A DNA stretch of 64,000 bases from Hydractinia symbiolongicarpus (lineage: Eukaryota; Cnidaria; Hydrozoa; Anthoathecata; Hydractiniidae), in NCBI RefSeq assembly GCF_029227915.1, contig NC_079884.1, forward strand, positions 7,690,001 to 7,754,000, written 5' to 3'. Numbering within the stretch: position 1 is the first letter of the stretch; the number at the start of each line of letters is the position of its first letter. Under the pieces are notes generated by a model that did not search any database, had not been told where the DNA came from, and was given only the letters and a program-made list of their open reading frames with translations. Both the position numbers and the translations under genes were made by a program. This document shows, piece by piece, positions 23,166 to 34,696 of this stretch.

Positions 23166-25495
23166 TAATTTGTTTTCTTAAGATGAAGCGTAAATATCTA
23201 CGCAAATATTTATCGTCGTCTTGTGTTTAATCCCCTTCTAAACTGCCTTATCCCAAAAGAGCCAAAGCTCTTTTGTTAAAATTATTCTTCTATTTGATTT
23301 TCAATATTAATTGTTAATCAACCGCATTTGATGTGGTACTTTAATATCAGATTTTTATTTCCTTAAAGGGCGGAAGAAATTTACATCTGTAAGGCTTTAA
23401 CAAAAAAGTTAGGAAAGAATTGGCAAGTCAGGAGCAATCCATACACATAAAGTTGGCTAACATTTGCGAAATTGCCTTCACAGAATATTTTTTAAAAGCA
23501 ATCCATACATAACACATTCGGTTATGTTGGTAAATCGAGCCTCTGATAAGTAAGAGATACAGTTATTTCCGCAAATTAGACCTTTGATAATCATTCAGGA
23601 AAGAGCTCCTGTTTCTAGAAGCAATGCATACATCACAGATTCAGTTGTTTCGGTGGATTGGCCCATTGTTAAGCATTCACGAAAAAGCTTCTGTTTCTAG
23701 AAGCAATTCATACATCAGATTCGGTTATTTTGGTAAATTGAGCCATTGGTAAACATTCAGAAAAAGGATCCTGTTTCTAAAAGGAATCCGTACATAATAG
23801 ATTTGATTGTTTCGGTGAGCTAGGTCGTTGAAAAAAAATTTAGGAAAATGGTCCTGTTTCTAGAAGCAATCCATACATAGCAGGTTCCGTTGTTTTGGTG
23901 AATTGGGCCTTTCATAACACCAAAGTCGGCACTTGTCTATGGCATTATCAGTTAAGCCCTGCAGATTTCTCTCGTTTCGCTTAATTTTGGCCGGAAATGA
24001 ATTGTGTCTAAGGTATTATCACATATACGAACTCTACTTGTCTTGTTTCGATGAATTGAGGCCTGAATACTTTTGTATATAGCGATTATCTCTTGGTTGA
24101 ACGAAACCTTTTTTTGTTTCACAACATTAAAACTTGTTAACATATACTGGAATGAACTTTAGGCAAACGTGTATCACGTCGTCTTCGTTAAGGATTAAAA
24201 ACCATTTTTTATGAAACAATTGTTAATATATATCGAACGATTGTAGTTTGTAGTTGTAGTTTTTTGATGAAATCTAGTGGTGTTTGGGTATTTCACAGAC
24301 TGAAAGTTTTGAATTATACTTTCAGGTTTATTGGATGGTTTTATGATGGTTCTCATAATGTATATGAATGTACTGACAGTAACTCAATTTTTCTTTGTAG
24401 TTTCCTCAAATAATTATTTTTTTCAAAAAATATGCTCATGCACTACGAAAGTCAAAACCATTAGCATCTGTGGCATCACAGAATGTTTCACAAGAAGATT
24501 ACTACTTCTTTATATATTGCTTTTTGTTAATATAGAAAGTTTTTTATGTGATTACTTCAAAAAAAATATGATCAAGTTTGTGGCCATTCTTTTTAATATA
24601 TTACATAGCATGCCCGGAATGATATTTTGAAACATTCACTTTCTGTTTGATAGCCCATTGTGATTGATTTCAATTTATTTCCACAAATGAATATATATAA
24701 TACAGTGCCACGTATGAGGTGAGCTAGTTTTACGTATACTATACATCTTGTATTATTATAAGAAGCAAATAAGTACTTGTTAAAAAAATATATTCTACAA
24801 ATAGTTAAAATAGTATACAGCTAATAGTTTTGATTGAAGTAGAATGAAATGAATGCGGGCTAAAAGACTTTGGAACAAACTCAATTTCTTTATTCCCTTT
24901 ATAGTTCAGAAACATACTTTAATGACTTGACACAAGTTGATAATATAAATTGATTACAAACAATAGAACATGCTGCGTGGAGTGAGTGAGGAGGAGAAGA
25001 AGAAAACTGTTTTGAACATAAACGATGAAGATCCGTCTCGGAGATGGAGACCTGTCACGTCACATTAATTTTAATTGGGTTTTTATAGTTTTTTCGCGCA
25101 CTTTCACATTGTCTTCTAATCTCCGTACGAATAGGACAAGCGTGTGGTAAAAGTGAGAATCGAAAATATCGTAGTTCTTGATTGAAATCTTAACGTAAAG
25201 AGTTTCTTCAAGCAGCAAAAAGGAAGCAAGTAGCTAGACATTTCTTTTTTGAGTATGCCGACTTCTTCTTCACATTTTTTCAACAGCTCTAATTCAATCA
25301 GAACAACTCTTTTAAATTTCATCGACAATCCTTTAAAAAATACGATGTAGTATATATTGGGAGATATTTTTGTGTAACAATATTTTCGTTGTTGCCACTA
25401 TTTTTTAAGCCCTACAGTACCTCTATCCGAATGTTTTCACAATAAATGTAAAATCGTGATATACGAAGTGTCAAGAAATGTAACAACAATTCTAC
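23166..25495. other. Non-coding stretch around a degenerate array
   Basis: Apart from the repeat array at 23430-23935, no gene can be supported. A minus-strand frame at 25116-25328 is lysine/glutamate-rich at its start (KKCEEEVGILKKEM). It weakly recalls a helical segment of KDZ-type transposases, but this is a guess. Confidence 0.4.
23430..23935. repeat. Degenerate tandem array, period about 82 bp
   Basis: Six or so diverged units. The clearest start near 23609, 23690, 23770 and 23852 with CCTGTTTCTAGAAGCAAT, followed by CCATACAT and then a TTCGGTTGTTTTGGTGAAT-like part and AATTGGGCC. Length varies from 79 to 83 bp. No frame stays open, so it is not a decayed protein repeat. Confidence 0.7.
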
Positions 25496-25499
25496 TTAC

Positions 25500-25619
25500 C
25501 ATCAATTCCGGTATTTTCCATCCATTGGGATGACACTTCATGAAGTCTACCCATAGTTGAGAACTGTTTTGTGATGGCGGCATTGTAGCCAATAAATCCA
25601 ATGCTAATTGAATGTGTTC
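25500..25619 (-). CDS. Candidate internal exon, unrecognised
   Basis: A 120-bp minus-strand segment with both splice signals: acceptor TTTGAAG/GAACAC (25620) and donor GAATTGATG/GTAAGT (GT at 25499-25498). It reads in phase 0 at both ends, encoding 40 residues of well-mixed composition (DLLATMPPSQNSSQLWVDF and CHPNGWKIPELM). I do not recognise the family. Neighbouring exons were not found; introns nearby are AT-rich. It could be an isolated exon of a large gene or a remnant. Confidence 0.35.
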
Positions 25620-28600
25620 CTTCAAATATGAAAAAGTAGAAAATAAAGTATGATGACACAACATGTATCAACAAAAATGTATTGGAGTTTGTTTCACTAT
25701 CCAAAATTCAAAACAACAGACAAAATGTTTTTGAATATCAAGCCAAAAAAATCTGTATATTTTGAGATAAAAATATAGTATGTTACCTAATTCTAATAAC
25801 CATATCCTAATACTGTATATATTTAGAAATAAAAACACATCAAGCATTCGTTGTAAAATTTAAAAACTTTAAAAATTGTAAAATTTAAACCCTCTACTTC
25901 TATTTTATACATAAACAGTATTGGCTCTCAAGTTTTACTACCATACAATTTAATTTTCAACATTTATAATTTTTATCAGAGTCTCCACAGATTTACATAC
26001 TATGTAATTCAATTCTCCTTTTATTATCTGCCTTCTTTGTTTCTTGTTTGTCCTTATATGCATTGCTTCTGCCTATGAAATAAGGTGTCGTTGTCCTTTT
26101 CGCTAGCTGTTGTTATTTTTAAATTTTTCACGGAGCAACTTTCCCATTTTGCTAGATCTTTTTCAGAGAGAAGATATAGTCAGATGATAGAATATATCTT
26201 ACCTACTTTAATCATAGAAACTTTGCAAGATTGAATTGAATTGAAGAAGAATTTCGAAAAGTGAAATTAAATTTGGTGAGCTAAATTTTCGCCATGGCAC
26301 CATTATGCGATTGTTTCATGAACAGTACATACACATTTTCAATGTGTTTATTGAAATTTCAACACGTTCTTGTTTCAATTATTTCTTTTGAAATTCACTA
26401 TATTGGTCAGGAAGGAATCATTTTTAGCTCGAAATATAATTTTTCTGCATTTCACTCACAAGCTACCTAGATATACAACCACCTTCAATCTATATTCGCT
26501 CGGCGTTCATTTTTTTAAATAATGAAACAATATTCAGCAACCTTTCCCAACAAACTATCTGATGCTGATTAATTAAGTCTCAAATGATCCTCCATTATAG
26601 AAAACTTCATAGATTGTTATTAAACTATTGATATTTTATACTCTTAGCCTTTTACTTTGTGTTTAGTACTCTACTGTGAGTTCCTGTGTTATGATAGTTA
26701 TCCTTTTTAAGCAATTTAGTTTGGTGCGGTTGTCTATACCATGGCAAACAACTCTGTGAGTGACCACGGTAAAATATACAGTATGAATTAATGGCCCTTT
26801 AACTCACCGCTGGAGGCAAAAAAGAAGGTGAGATAACTCTTGTACACGCCTAACTGGCTGGCCATGCTTTCAGTCTGTCTAGCCATAACTTTGGCCAGGA
26901 GACCCAGCGTTGTCCCTTCAAACCACCCTTATAATCATTTTTTCTTTCTCTATAAAAGAAAGCTTAAATAACTAGGCCAGCCATAAATTATAATATGAAA
27001 TGCTGTGAAAGGTTGAGCTGGGTATCCTGGCTACAGCCTCTGCTGTCTAGTGTAAGTGGCGGCTTCTCAAGTTTGTAGATACCGATGATGGCGTAAATAA
27101 ATAAATCTTAGTGTTATATTTCCTTGTCTGAAAACAGGGTAGAGGGTGGGGAACACGGATGCAGTAGTCCGTAAACCGCGATGCGCTGCGCCCTGACATG
27201 GTCACCAGGTCTCTACATTATATGGATTCTTGGATCTCCTGAAAAAATCATCATTATATCCATTTTTCATACATATGGTCAATATATCAATATTTAGAAG
27301 CCCGTTCATTCCAGTGCATATGGACATATTATCCATTCTACATTATCGATATATTGTCCGTTTTTTATAGTGAGGATGTTGTAAAAACAAAGCCCTTAGA
27401 AGTCAAAAAAGTCATAACGAGGACATTTTAAACCTTGTCAAAACCCAACCCAACAACTTTACTATTTAAATCTGACTGTTCAAATCTTCGTTGTCGAACC
27501 ATTAACTTTTGATTAACCACGATAGAAAATTCGAAGACCTTAAATTTCTGATTTGTTTCCATTTAAAAAAGCTGCAAAAGATAAATAAGAATTTCATCCA
27601 TATCGTTACTTATCGGTACTGGCATGGATAGAACTTGATGATGTGGTTACAAGAGACTGCGTAACAAAGCGTACGGCGGTTCTTATTATTAATGGCAATT
27701 AAAAATAATTAAAATACCCCAATATCGAATTGAACCTTCGATTTTTTTGTAGATTAATGGAGCTTATTCTGTTCACCGCAATTTTGCACACAAAGAGACG
27801 GAAAAAGGGTATAACTGTATGAATTTTAAATTTTGAATTGATTTGGATTATGGTTTGTTGCAGTATGAAACTAATTACTGCACACCATGTTGTTCTTCCA
27901 TTTGAACTACCACCTTTTAAAGATGGATTGGATTCGAACCAATAACTTTCATGGTTTTACAACAATAGACATTTGCTTGGAATTCACAAAATTCAATGTC
28001 ACTTCAAATAAAAACACATCATAAAGCTTGTTGTTACAAAATTAATTGTGAGTTAAAAACCCTAGCTAAGTATTACAGGTTTATTGAAACTGTTGTCTCC
28101 TTGAATTAACAAACTTTAGACTTCGCCAAAGTTTTTATTAAAGTAAAGCTATTTGAAAACTTTTGTTGCAGCCAACTGGTATTCGGCTATTTTTGCTTTT
28201 TAAGCAAATTTTTTAAAAAATTCACGTTAATTTAAATACAACCTAGACCCGGGACGAGGTTGTATTATTATAACCTCGCTACGGACGACGTTGTACTTAT
28301 GAAACATAATACAAGTTAATCTGGGAAGAGGTCAGGGAAGGGCAACAAAAAGTTAGTATGTATCACCATGCTCGACAGCATGACTACATGTATTAATGTA
28401 ACTGTTTCTCTTTTATTACTTGCAGAGTAATGAATTACCCAATGGGTTATAGCATATGCTTGCCATTTATAAAACAACGCCTCCATCCATGATCGTACGC
28501 ATTTAATATTTTGCAACGTGAAATTCATCCTTGAACAAAATTTAAAATTTTAGGCCTACTAAATATCTTGAATTAACATTTAAGGTCGATTTTGATCACA

Positions 28601-28680
28601 TGAAACGTGTACAACCGTTCTAAATTTTAACGAGCTTGTTCGAAAACGCATGCTGTACAAAAAAGCAAGGGGAAACTTCA
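25620..28680. other. Non-coding stretch
   Basis: AT-rich, no supported gene. A GC-richer patch at 26780-27220 contains phrases such as GGCTGGCCATGC and GGTATCCTGGCTACAG that look like SINE debris. A perfect pol III B-box word (GGTTCGAATCC, minus strand, near 27933) stands without an acceptor stem partner. Confidence 0.45.
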
Positions 28681-28689
28681 TTCTAGTCA

Positions 28690-30010
28690 ATACACAAGCA
28701 AGCGAACTGAATTAAGTAATAGGGGAAGATGTCCTATTAGGGTAAATATTTAGGCAAGTAGCCAGGCCCATCCATACCTACACATACAATACTGAAAACA
28801 AAATTTAGGAAACTATTCCCGCAATAAATACGATATTGAATGTATTGTGAAGCTAAACAAGGAAAAGCTTATTCTGATTAAAAAACAATTAGACAAGTAG
28901 CGAAACCTATCAATTCATCATTAAAAAAGTATTTTGGGGAATAACCTTACGCAATATAAAAAAAGAACAGAATAAAAAAACGTCAAACGATTACTTTTTT
29001 CTATTCAAAAATCGAAAGGGCGAGTAGCACACGCGTGCGTATATCATTGCATGTGCATACATCAAAGATTTTGTTAAAGCTCTCTCGCACCAAATGAAAT
29101 GTTCAATGTTCTAGCAAGCGAATAAAAAACCCTTTCTTCTACTCTGTAAAAAGGCAAGGGAGCAAAAGATCCTGCAATACAACCTAACAAAGAGATCTGA
29201 TAAAAACGACATCGCGAAAGGTGAAGTATTAAATCTCTTGGTCGGCCAATTCGAGAAAAGACTTTACTTTACTCAGAAAACAGGCACGAGAGTGTGAGAC
29301 CCATCCATACATCATTTAAAATGAGAATTTTGGAAGTTGCCTTTCACGCTGAATAAAAAGTTAGATATCCATCCATACACTACTAAAAAGGAGATTTAGA
29401 TAATATCAGATGTCCTAACATGTGAATTCACAGGAAGACTTTATCCCACTCAGTAAGAAGCAGGAACGGGGGAGACTAATCCATACCACCATACAATATT
29501 AAAAGGATATTTTGCAAAATACCTTCAGGCGGAAAAAACATACAGCATGTCGTAGCAGACCTGTGTATACAACATTAGTTCTCCTCAGTAAACAACCAAG
29601 AAAATGAGAGATCCATCCATACCTTATAAAAATAGAGATTCTATCGATATACATGCATCATTTAAAAAACGCATTTTTTTAATTTACCATTCTCGCGAAT
29701 TAAAATATTCAGCACGCCAACCTGGTAGAAAACTTTATGCTAGACACTAAACAAGGATTGATGTTTGATGCCCATCCATACACCACTAAGAAGGAGATTT
29801 TGGAAAAAAGTCGCAAATACGCTTGTACGAAATAATAAATTAGATGTTCTAACAGCTCAATTCATGGAATACTTCATTTTTTATCTTAACACAGTAAGTT
29901 TGCTGGAATGTGGGACACCTATACATACATTTATCAAAGGAGAGATATTAAAACAAACAGTAGATTTGGATAACTATCCATACACAAATAAAAACGATAT
30001 TTTAGAAAAA
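28690..30010. repeat. Degenerate tandem array, period about 110-150 bp
   Basis: About ten diverged units. Each carries a CCATCCATACA(TC/CC)A core followed by an AAAAAGGAGATTTTGGAA-like run, then GTTAGATGTCCTAAC, AATTCA..AAGACTTTA and CTCAGTAAACAAGCAGG-like words. Cores are seen near 28769, 28906, 29303, 29373, 29482, 29612, 29770, 29920 and 29977. The last two units happen to form an 82-codon open frame (29765-30013); stops elsewhere argue against a protein. The CCATAC core is shared with the arrays at 20.2 and 23.4 kb. Confidence 0.65.
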
Positions 30011-33000
30011 TAATTGTGTGTCATGTTTTTTTTGCTGTTTATAGGAAGCAGTGTAATTTGATTTTGAATTTTTAATATTTTTAAAACTAAAACCTCATGA
30101 CAACAATGATAAAAAGTATATGGACTTTTTTTGTTCGTAGCTGTTAGAAAAACTAATATTGCTAATATTTATAGGACACATTTCAATAGCAGACGATGTT
30201 TTATACTGTATAAATATTCATTATAAATAAATGAATGAATAAAAAATGAATAAATAAATAACTATTCGGAGGAACATAGTTATTAATATAGTGTAACTAG
30301 CTATATAAAATTAAGTTATGACTGCATCTTTCACGTTTTACCGGCAATGTTAATTGTCTACATCTATAACGACGATATGGTTGCTACGAAGTTAAGTTAA
30401 ATTTTGCTGTACATGGCCCGTTCTTAAAGCTCTCTAGCCATTGAACGCTACGACTTTCTCATAACCGGTTGAAAATAGCTATTAGTTAATAATAGGGTAA
30501 ATAGAATTTGATTTAGCTAATATTGCGTGTATTTCGACTCCTAAAAAGAAATAGTACTGTAGCATTTTTTTTGCAAAACAGGAAAATTTGTTGAGTTATT
30601 TCTAAAAGGTTTTTTAGTAACACTAATTGACCAAGGCAGTTCACAAGATAGCGTATAGCTCTGAATAGACCATTTCGGAGATTATGCGCCATTATGAATT
30701 TGCGGAACTCGGTGGTGCAAGTTGAACTTTGGACTTCGCGTTTATTCAGTCATTTGCCTTGCGAAACTGCTGGCGGCAGGACAGTTTTGATTTTTGATAT
30801 CTGTTTTTATCTTTGTGATACTAATTTAATGATATATATTTTGAAAAAAACTTTTATTAGGCACTTATTTGTACTTTTAATTTTTTTTTGTACAATAAAG
30901 GCAACTTAATATATCCTAAAAGCCTTTAAACTAGCTAGCTAGCTAGAGGTCTCCCAAAAATGCTTTTAGGACACTGTACTGTAGCTAGCTATAAGGCTGC
31001 AATTAGTAATTAATGCTTGGTTAAAGGTAATTTCATTTTATATTTAGATATTTAAAATTGTGTAGCTACTTTGTGCATTATAAACATATTGGCATTGGAT
31101 TTTAAACTTGGATTATACTTTACTTTAGGGAGAAATTTTTGATTTTGGAAATACCTTACTGGATTTGGACTTGAACTATGTTTTTGGATTTGTAAAGAAA
31201 TGTTTAGGTTGTATTATTTGTAAAGATCTAGAGAGTTATAATCCATTGTCAAAATACTTGTCAAAACTCTATAGTGTTATTTATTCCTAAAGTGAAACTT
31301 AAGCTCGAAAAATAATCTGGCTTCTTTTCTATAACGGATGTAAAAATTTTCAATACACTGCCCATAGAGATACGGTAACAGGTTCAGTCGCAGATTTTAG
31401 GAATAGAGTCATGAGTCATTTTAATTGCAAATAATTTTTATTATTTTGATATTTTTATAATTTTGTTTCTCGGTGTATGTTTGACCCTTGATCCGTCTAC
31501 TTAAACACTCCTATCTTTGAGTCTTTTAAGAGTGGTATTAGAAAGAATACCTGTCTTTCTTCCCTGCTTTCGCTATTGCCCTATAATTTTTTTGTACGCT
31601 TCTCTTTTTGAAAAATATCAAAAAGGGAGAAATGAGTTTAGTTTACAGACTAAAGTGTTATTCAATTTTTTGTTTTTCTATGTTATTTGTTTCAGTCACA
31701 ATGTATATTTTACATGATTTTTTGTTATATATACGTATGTCTTTGTCGGTTTCTTTATCAGAACACGCAATTATAGCAGTAACTTATTACTAAAGTGTAA
31801 ATCTTTATGATAAATAAATAAATTACTCTCTGAAGCTCGTTTGAATTATTGGCATAAGTTCCATAGCAGAAAAAGCTATTAATTATTAATATGAGGGGTG
31901 GTAATAAATTGAAATGGGTCATAAAATTTTTCGAAATTTGGTGTTGCTTGTTCAATTTTTCAACACAAGTCAATAATAAAAAAAGGTAGGAAATTAGCTC
32001 ACTGAAGAGAGAGGGGTATTTCAACTGGCAATATTACCTGTACATATAATGTGACCCTCCTGAAAGTCAATATACTGAATAAAAATTTGACTACTTATTT
32101 GAATAATTATGGTATCAAGTTAGCAGTATCTCTACACTGTCTCAACTTAACAAGGATTGTCCAGATTTCAGACATTTCTAGCCTAGTTAACTAAGTTTTC
32201 TTCGAGATATTAAAATTGAGTTTCTTATATAATAATTTTCCAGTGCAAAACCGAATTAAAATCAACCAATAAACATAAAGCCAGCATGACCACATCTAAC
32301 ATTAAAGATTTCTCAATACTGATCACGTGAGCAAAAAACAATAGAATTTCTTGCCTTAAAGTATTCACAAATTTCTTTCATACAAGACAAAAAATATCTT
32401 CTGAGCAATTGTATTTCAATTGGCATAACTGGTATTTTATTTAATAAAGCATGTTAACATCAAAGATAAATGTATCATAAATGTAAAAAACAACTTTTCA
32501 AGACAAAGCATTCTTACTACTAAGTGAGCACACAACACTATTCTTCTTGCTTTAAAAAATAAGATTAATTAAAATAATTCGTTAACAAAATTCAATCTAG
32601 CTCAGGCTACAAAAAGTTAATTATATGCTTAACTCAGATATCTTTGAAAAGATGCCATACACTGCCTCTTTTGTCAACAATAAATGCAAATGCACTAGCT
32701 CTTTTGGAACATGTATTCAGTATGGAATTAGCTACCTTTCATGTTGATAGAAAATATATTTAAAAAAAGTATTCTGTTTATATAAAAAATCAACTCTGGC
32801 CTACTTTTCACCACATCAGATTTTAAAAACTAACGTTTTTCTCAAAAAAATATTTTAATTTTTTTATAAAATTATTATTCAACAGATAACCGAAAAAAAC
32901 ATATCAATTTAAACTTTTTAATAGCAAATTTCCAGAGTTAATGTATACTATTAATAGCATGGCTTTATTACGTATTATGACGTTTAACAGTTAAAAATTT

Positions 33001-34030
33001 ATTGTTGCCAGAAATTGTATCCTGGAAGAATCAATTTTTATATGAAAATTATACCAATAATCATAATTTTCCTCAAAAAGTTACTTTTTGGTCTTTAACA
33101 GCAGATCACTGAGAATTTACACAACTAAAAATCTTGTAGTAACATTTTTAAAATTAAAAATCTTGATTTTGTAAACATTATATGCACAAATTCTAAAAAA
33201 TTATAAAAAAAAATTAAAAGTAATTGGAAATATCATCTTTTTTAAAACATCTATGGACACGCTGCGTACAAAAAAAGAATTGTATGGAGCAAAAGATCGA
33301 AATGGAACTGAAGTTTAAAAAAAATGTCTTTTAGTAAAAAACACAATCATTACGGAGAAAATATCACTTGCAGTAAAAATATAGTCTGCGGCCATGTGGA
33401 GGGGCGGATTGACATAGCAAACAAAATAGTAGATGATCGCAGTGAATACAACATGGTACGACATAGCCCTCCCTTTGTCATGTATTCCTGCAGTATATAT
33501 TTGCTATAGGTTACTTCTAACGACAAAGCAATATTGATATTAATGATATTATTACTGTATGCTATTATTAATTTATAATATTATTATTGTGTTTCGTTAA
33601 TATATTAACACTTTTAAACCACTCTATAAGTAAATAATAAAAAATAAAAAATTACATGCGCAAATCAACAAATATAGGTTCATTCGTGTTGTTTTTTTCA
33701 TGGAATTCCTGGTACAATGTGCATATGTTATACAGTGACAGTCTTATCTCTAGTTCTGATTCACTGGTGGGACTATCAAGATTGAGGCCCTAGACGCCTC
33801 TTTAGTTTTGATCTTTAATAAATTCCAGTTAAATAAGATGTTCCAAGGGTACAATGTTAACGGCCCCATCACTGCTTCTCTGCTATCGTAATAACTCCAG
33901 TTTAAAATGGTGCCAGGAGTAATTCTTGTAAGTAGATGTTTTTTATCTTCTCTTTTTTTGCTCATTTTCTGTGATCGCTTTTACTTTCGTTTTTTTGTCG
34001 ATTTATTATTTGTTACTTTTTCTGTTTAAA
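30011..34030. other. Non-coding AT-rich stretch
   Basis: Long AT-rich region with poly-A and poly-T runs; only short hydrophobic chance frames. No gene, RNA or repeat array recognised. Confidence 0.5.
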
Positions 34031-34035
34031 GTGGA

Positions 34036-34260
34036 AATGATACAGTTTCCCTGTAGTGTGTGTGGAAAACCAGTTAAAAACAACAGACATGCAATTTTAA
34101 GCAATTATTGTGATAAGTGGTCCCACTGTAATTGCAATGAAATCTATACTTTTGAATACCTATTTCATTAAACAAGGTCCAATGATCCTTGGCTATGCCT
34201 AAGTTATGTGAATCATGCCATGCCCTTTTTTTATTCCTTATGTTACAAATGTTGTAAAAA
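34036..34260 (+). pseudogene. PHD-type zinc-finger remnant of a retroelement
   Basis: The frame contains FPCSVCGKPVKNN, then YCDKWSHCNCN, matching the PHD-like finger found at the start of some non-LTR retrotransposon proteins. The third cysteine position reads SNYC instead of the usual C-D-x-C. A frameshift near 34165 is needed to continue into NDPWLCLSYV. The copy is inactive. It lies just upstream of, and probably belongs with, the repeat at 34282-34410. Confidence 0.45.
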
Positions 34261-34281
34261 TATGGACAATGCTCCCACTTC

Positions 34282-34410
34282 CGTAATAACTAAAACAGGT
34301 AACGATTAGTCTCTGCAAAACCACCACAGAACAAGCAGCGAACCACCAGTCTCCGTAGAACAACCAGAGAACCAGCAGCGAACCGGCAGTACTATGACAG
34401 AACGAGTAGT
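34282..34410 (+). repeat. Left member of an inverted repeat pair
   Basis: GTAATAACTAAAACAGGTAA followed by CAG/AAC-rich sequence matches, in reverse complement, 40735-40838. The two copies face each other across the copia element. Confidence 0.7.
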
Positions 34411-34592
34411 CTTGGTTGAGAACCACCAGAAAATGTTGATGAGAAAAAACAATAGTTGACGGAATCATCAGAATAGCGATCGCTGTAAATGCACAACACT
34501 CCATGCCTTATAAAAAAAAACTGCAAAATTTCGGTAGAATTTACTATCCCGCCCCTTATTTCCGGGAATTTTAAGAATAAATTAGTAGTATA

Positions 34593-34669
34593 TGTCATTA
34601 TGTTCATTATATCTTTTAGGTTTATATGTACGGCTTTATGCCATAATTAAGAATAAAGATCTATTCACA
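34593..34669 (+). repeat. Left LTR of the copia element
   Basis: 77 bp, TG..CA ends. Compared with the right LTR it has three substitutions (about 4%), one of which changes AATAAA to AATTAA. Confidence 0.9.
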
Positions 34670-34672
34670 TTC

Positions 34673-34684
34673 TGGTAGCAGAGG
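34673..34684 (+). promoter_or_regulatory. Primer-binding site for initiator Met-tRNA
   Basis: TGGTAGCAGAGG, three bases after the left LTR, is the exact complement of the 3' end of the animal initiator methionine tRNA, the usual copia primer. Confidence 0.9.
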
Positions 34685-34696
34685 CTAGTTAAGAAG

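Noticed and set aside
24331-24630. 99-codon hydrophobic frame
   Set aside because: AT-rich composition, no motif and no splice or promoter support.
27926-27947. Perfect B-box and T-arm resembling a tRNA gene on the minus strand
   Set aside because: No matching acceptor stem or A box at the right distance.
28690-30010. CRISPR-like array
   Set aside because: Units are diverged along their whole length and there is no constant repeat with unique spacers; the window is eukaryotic.
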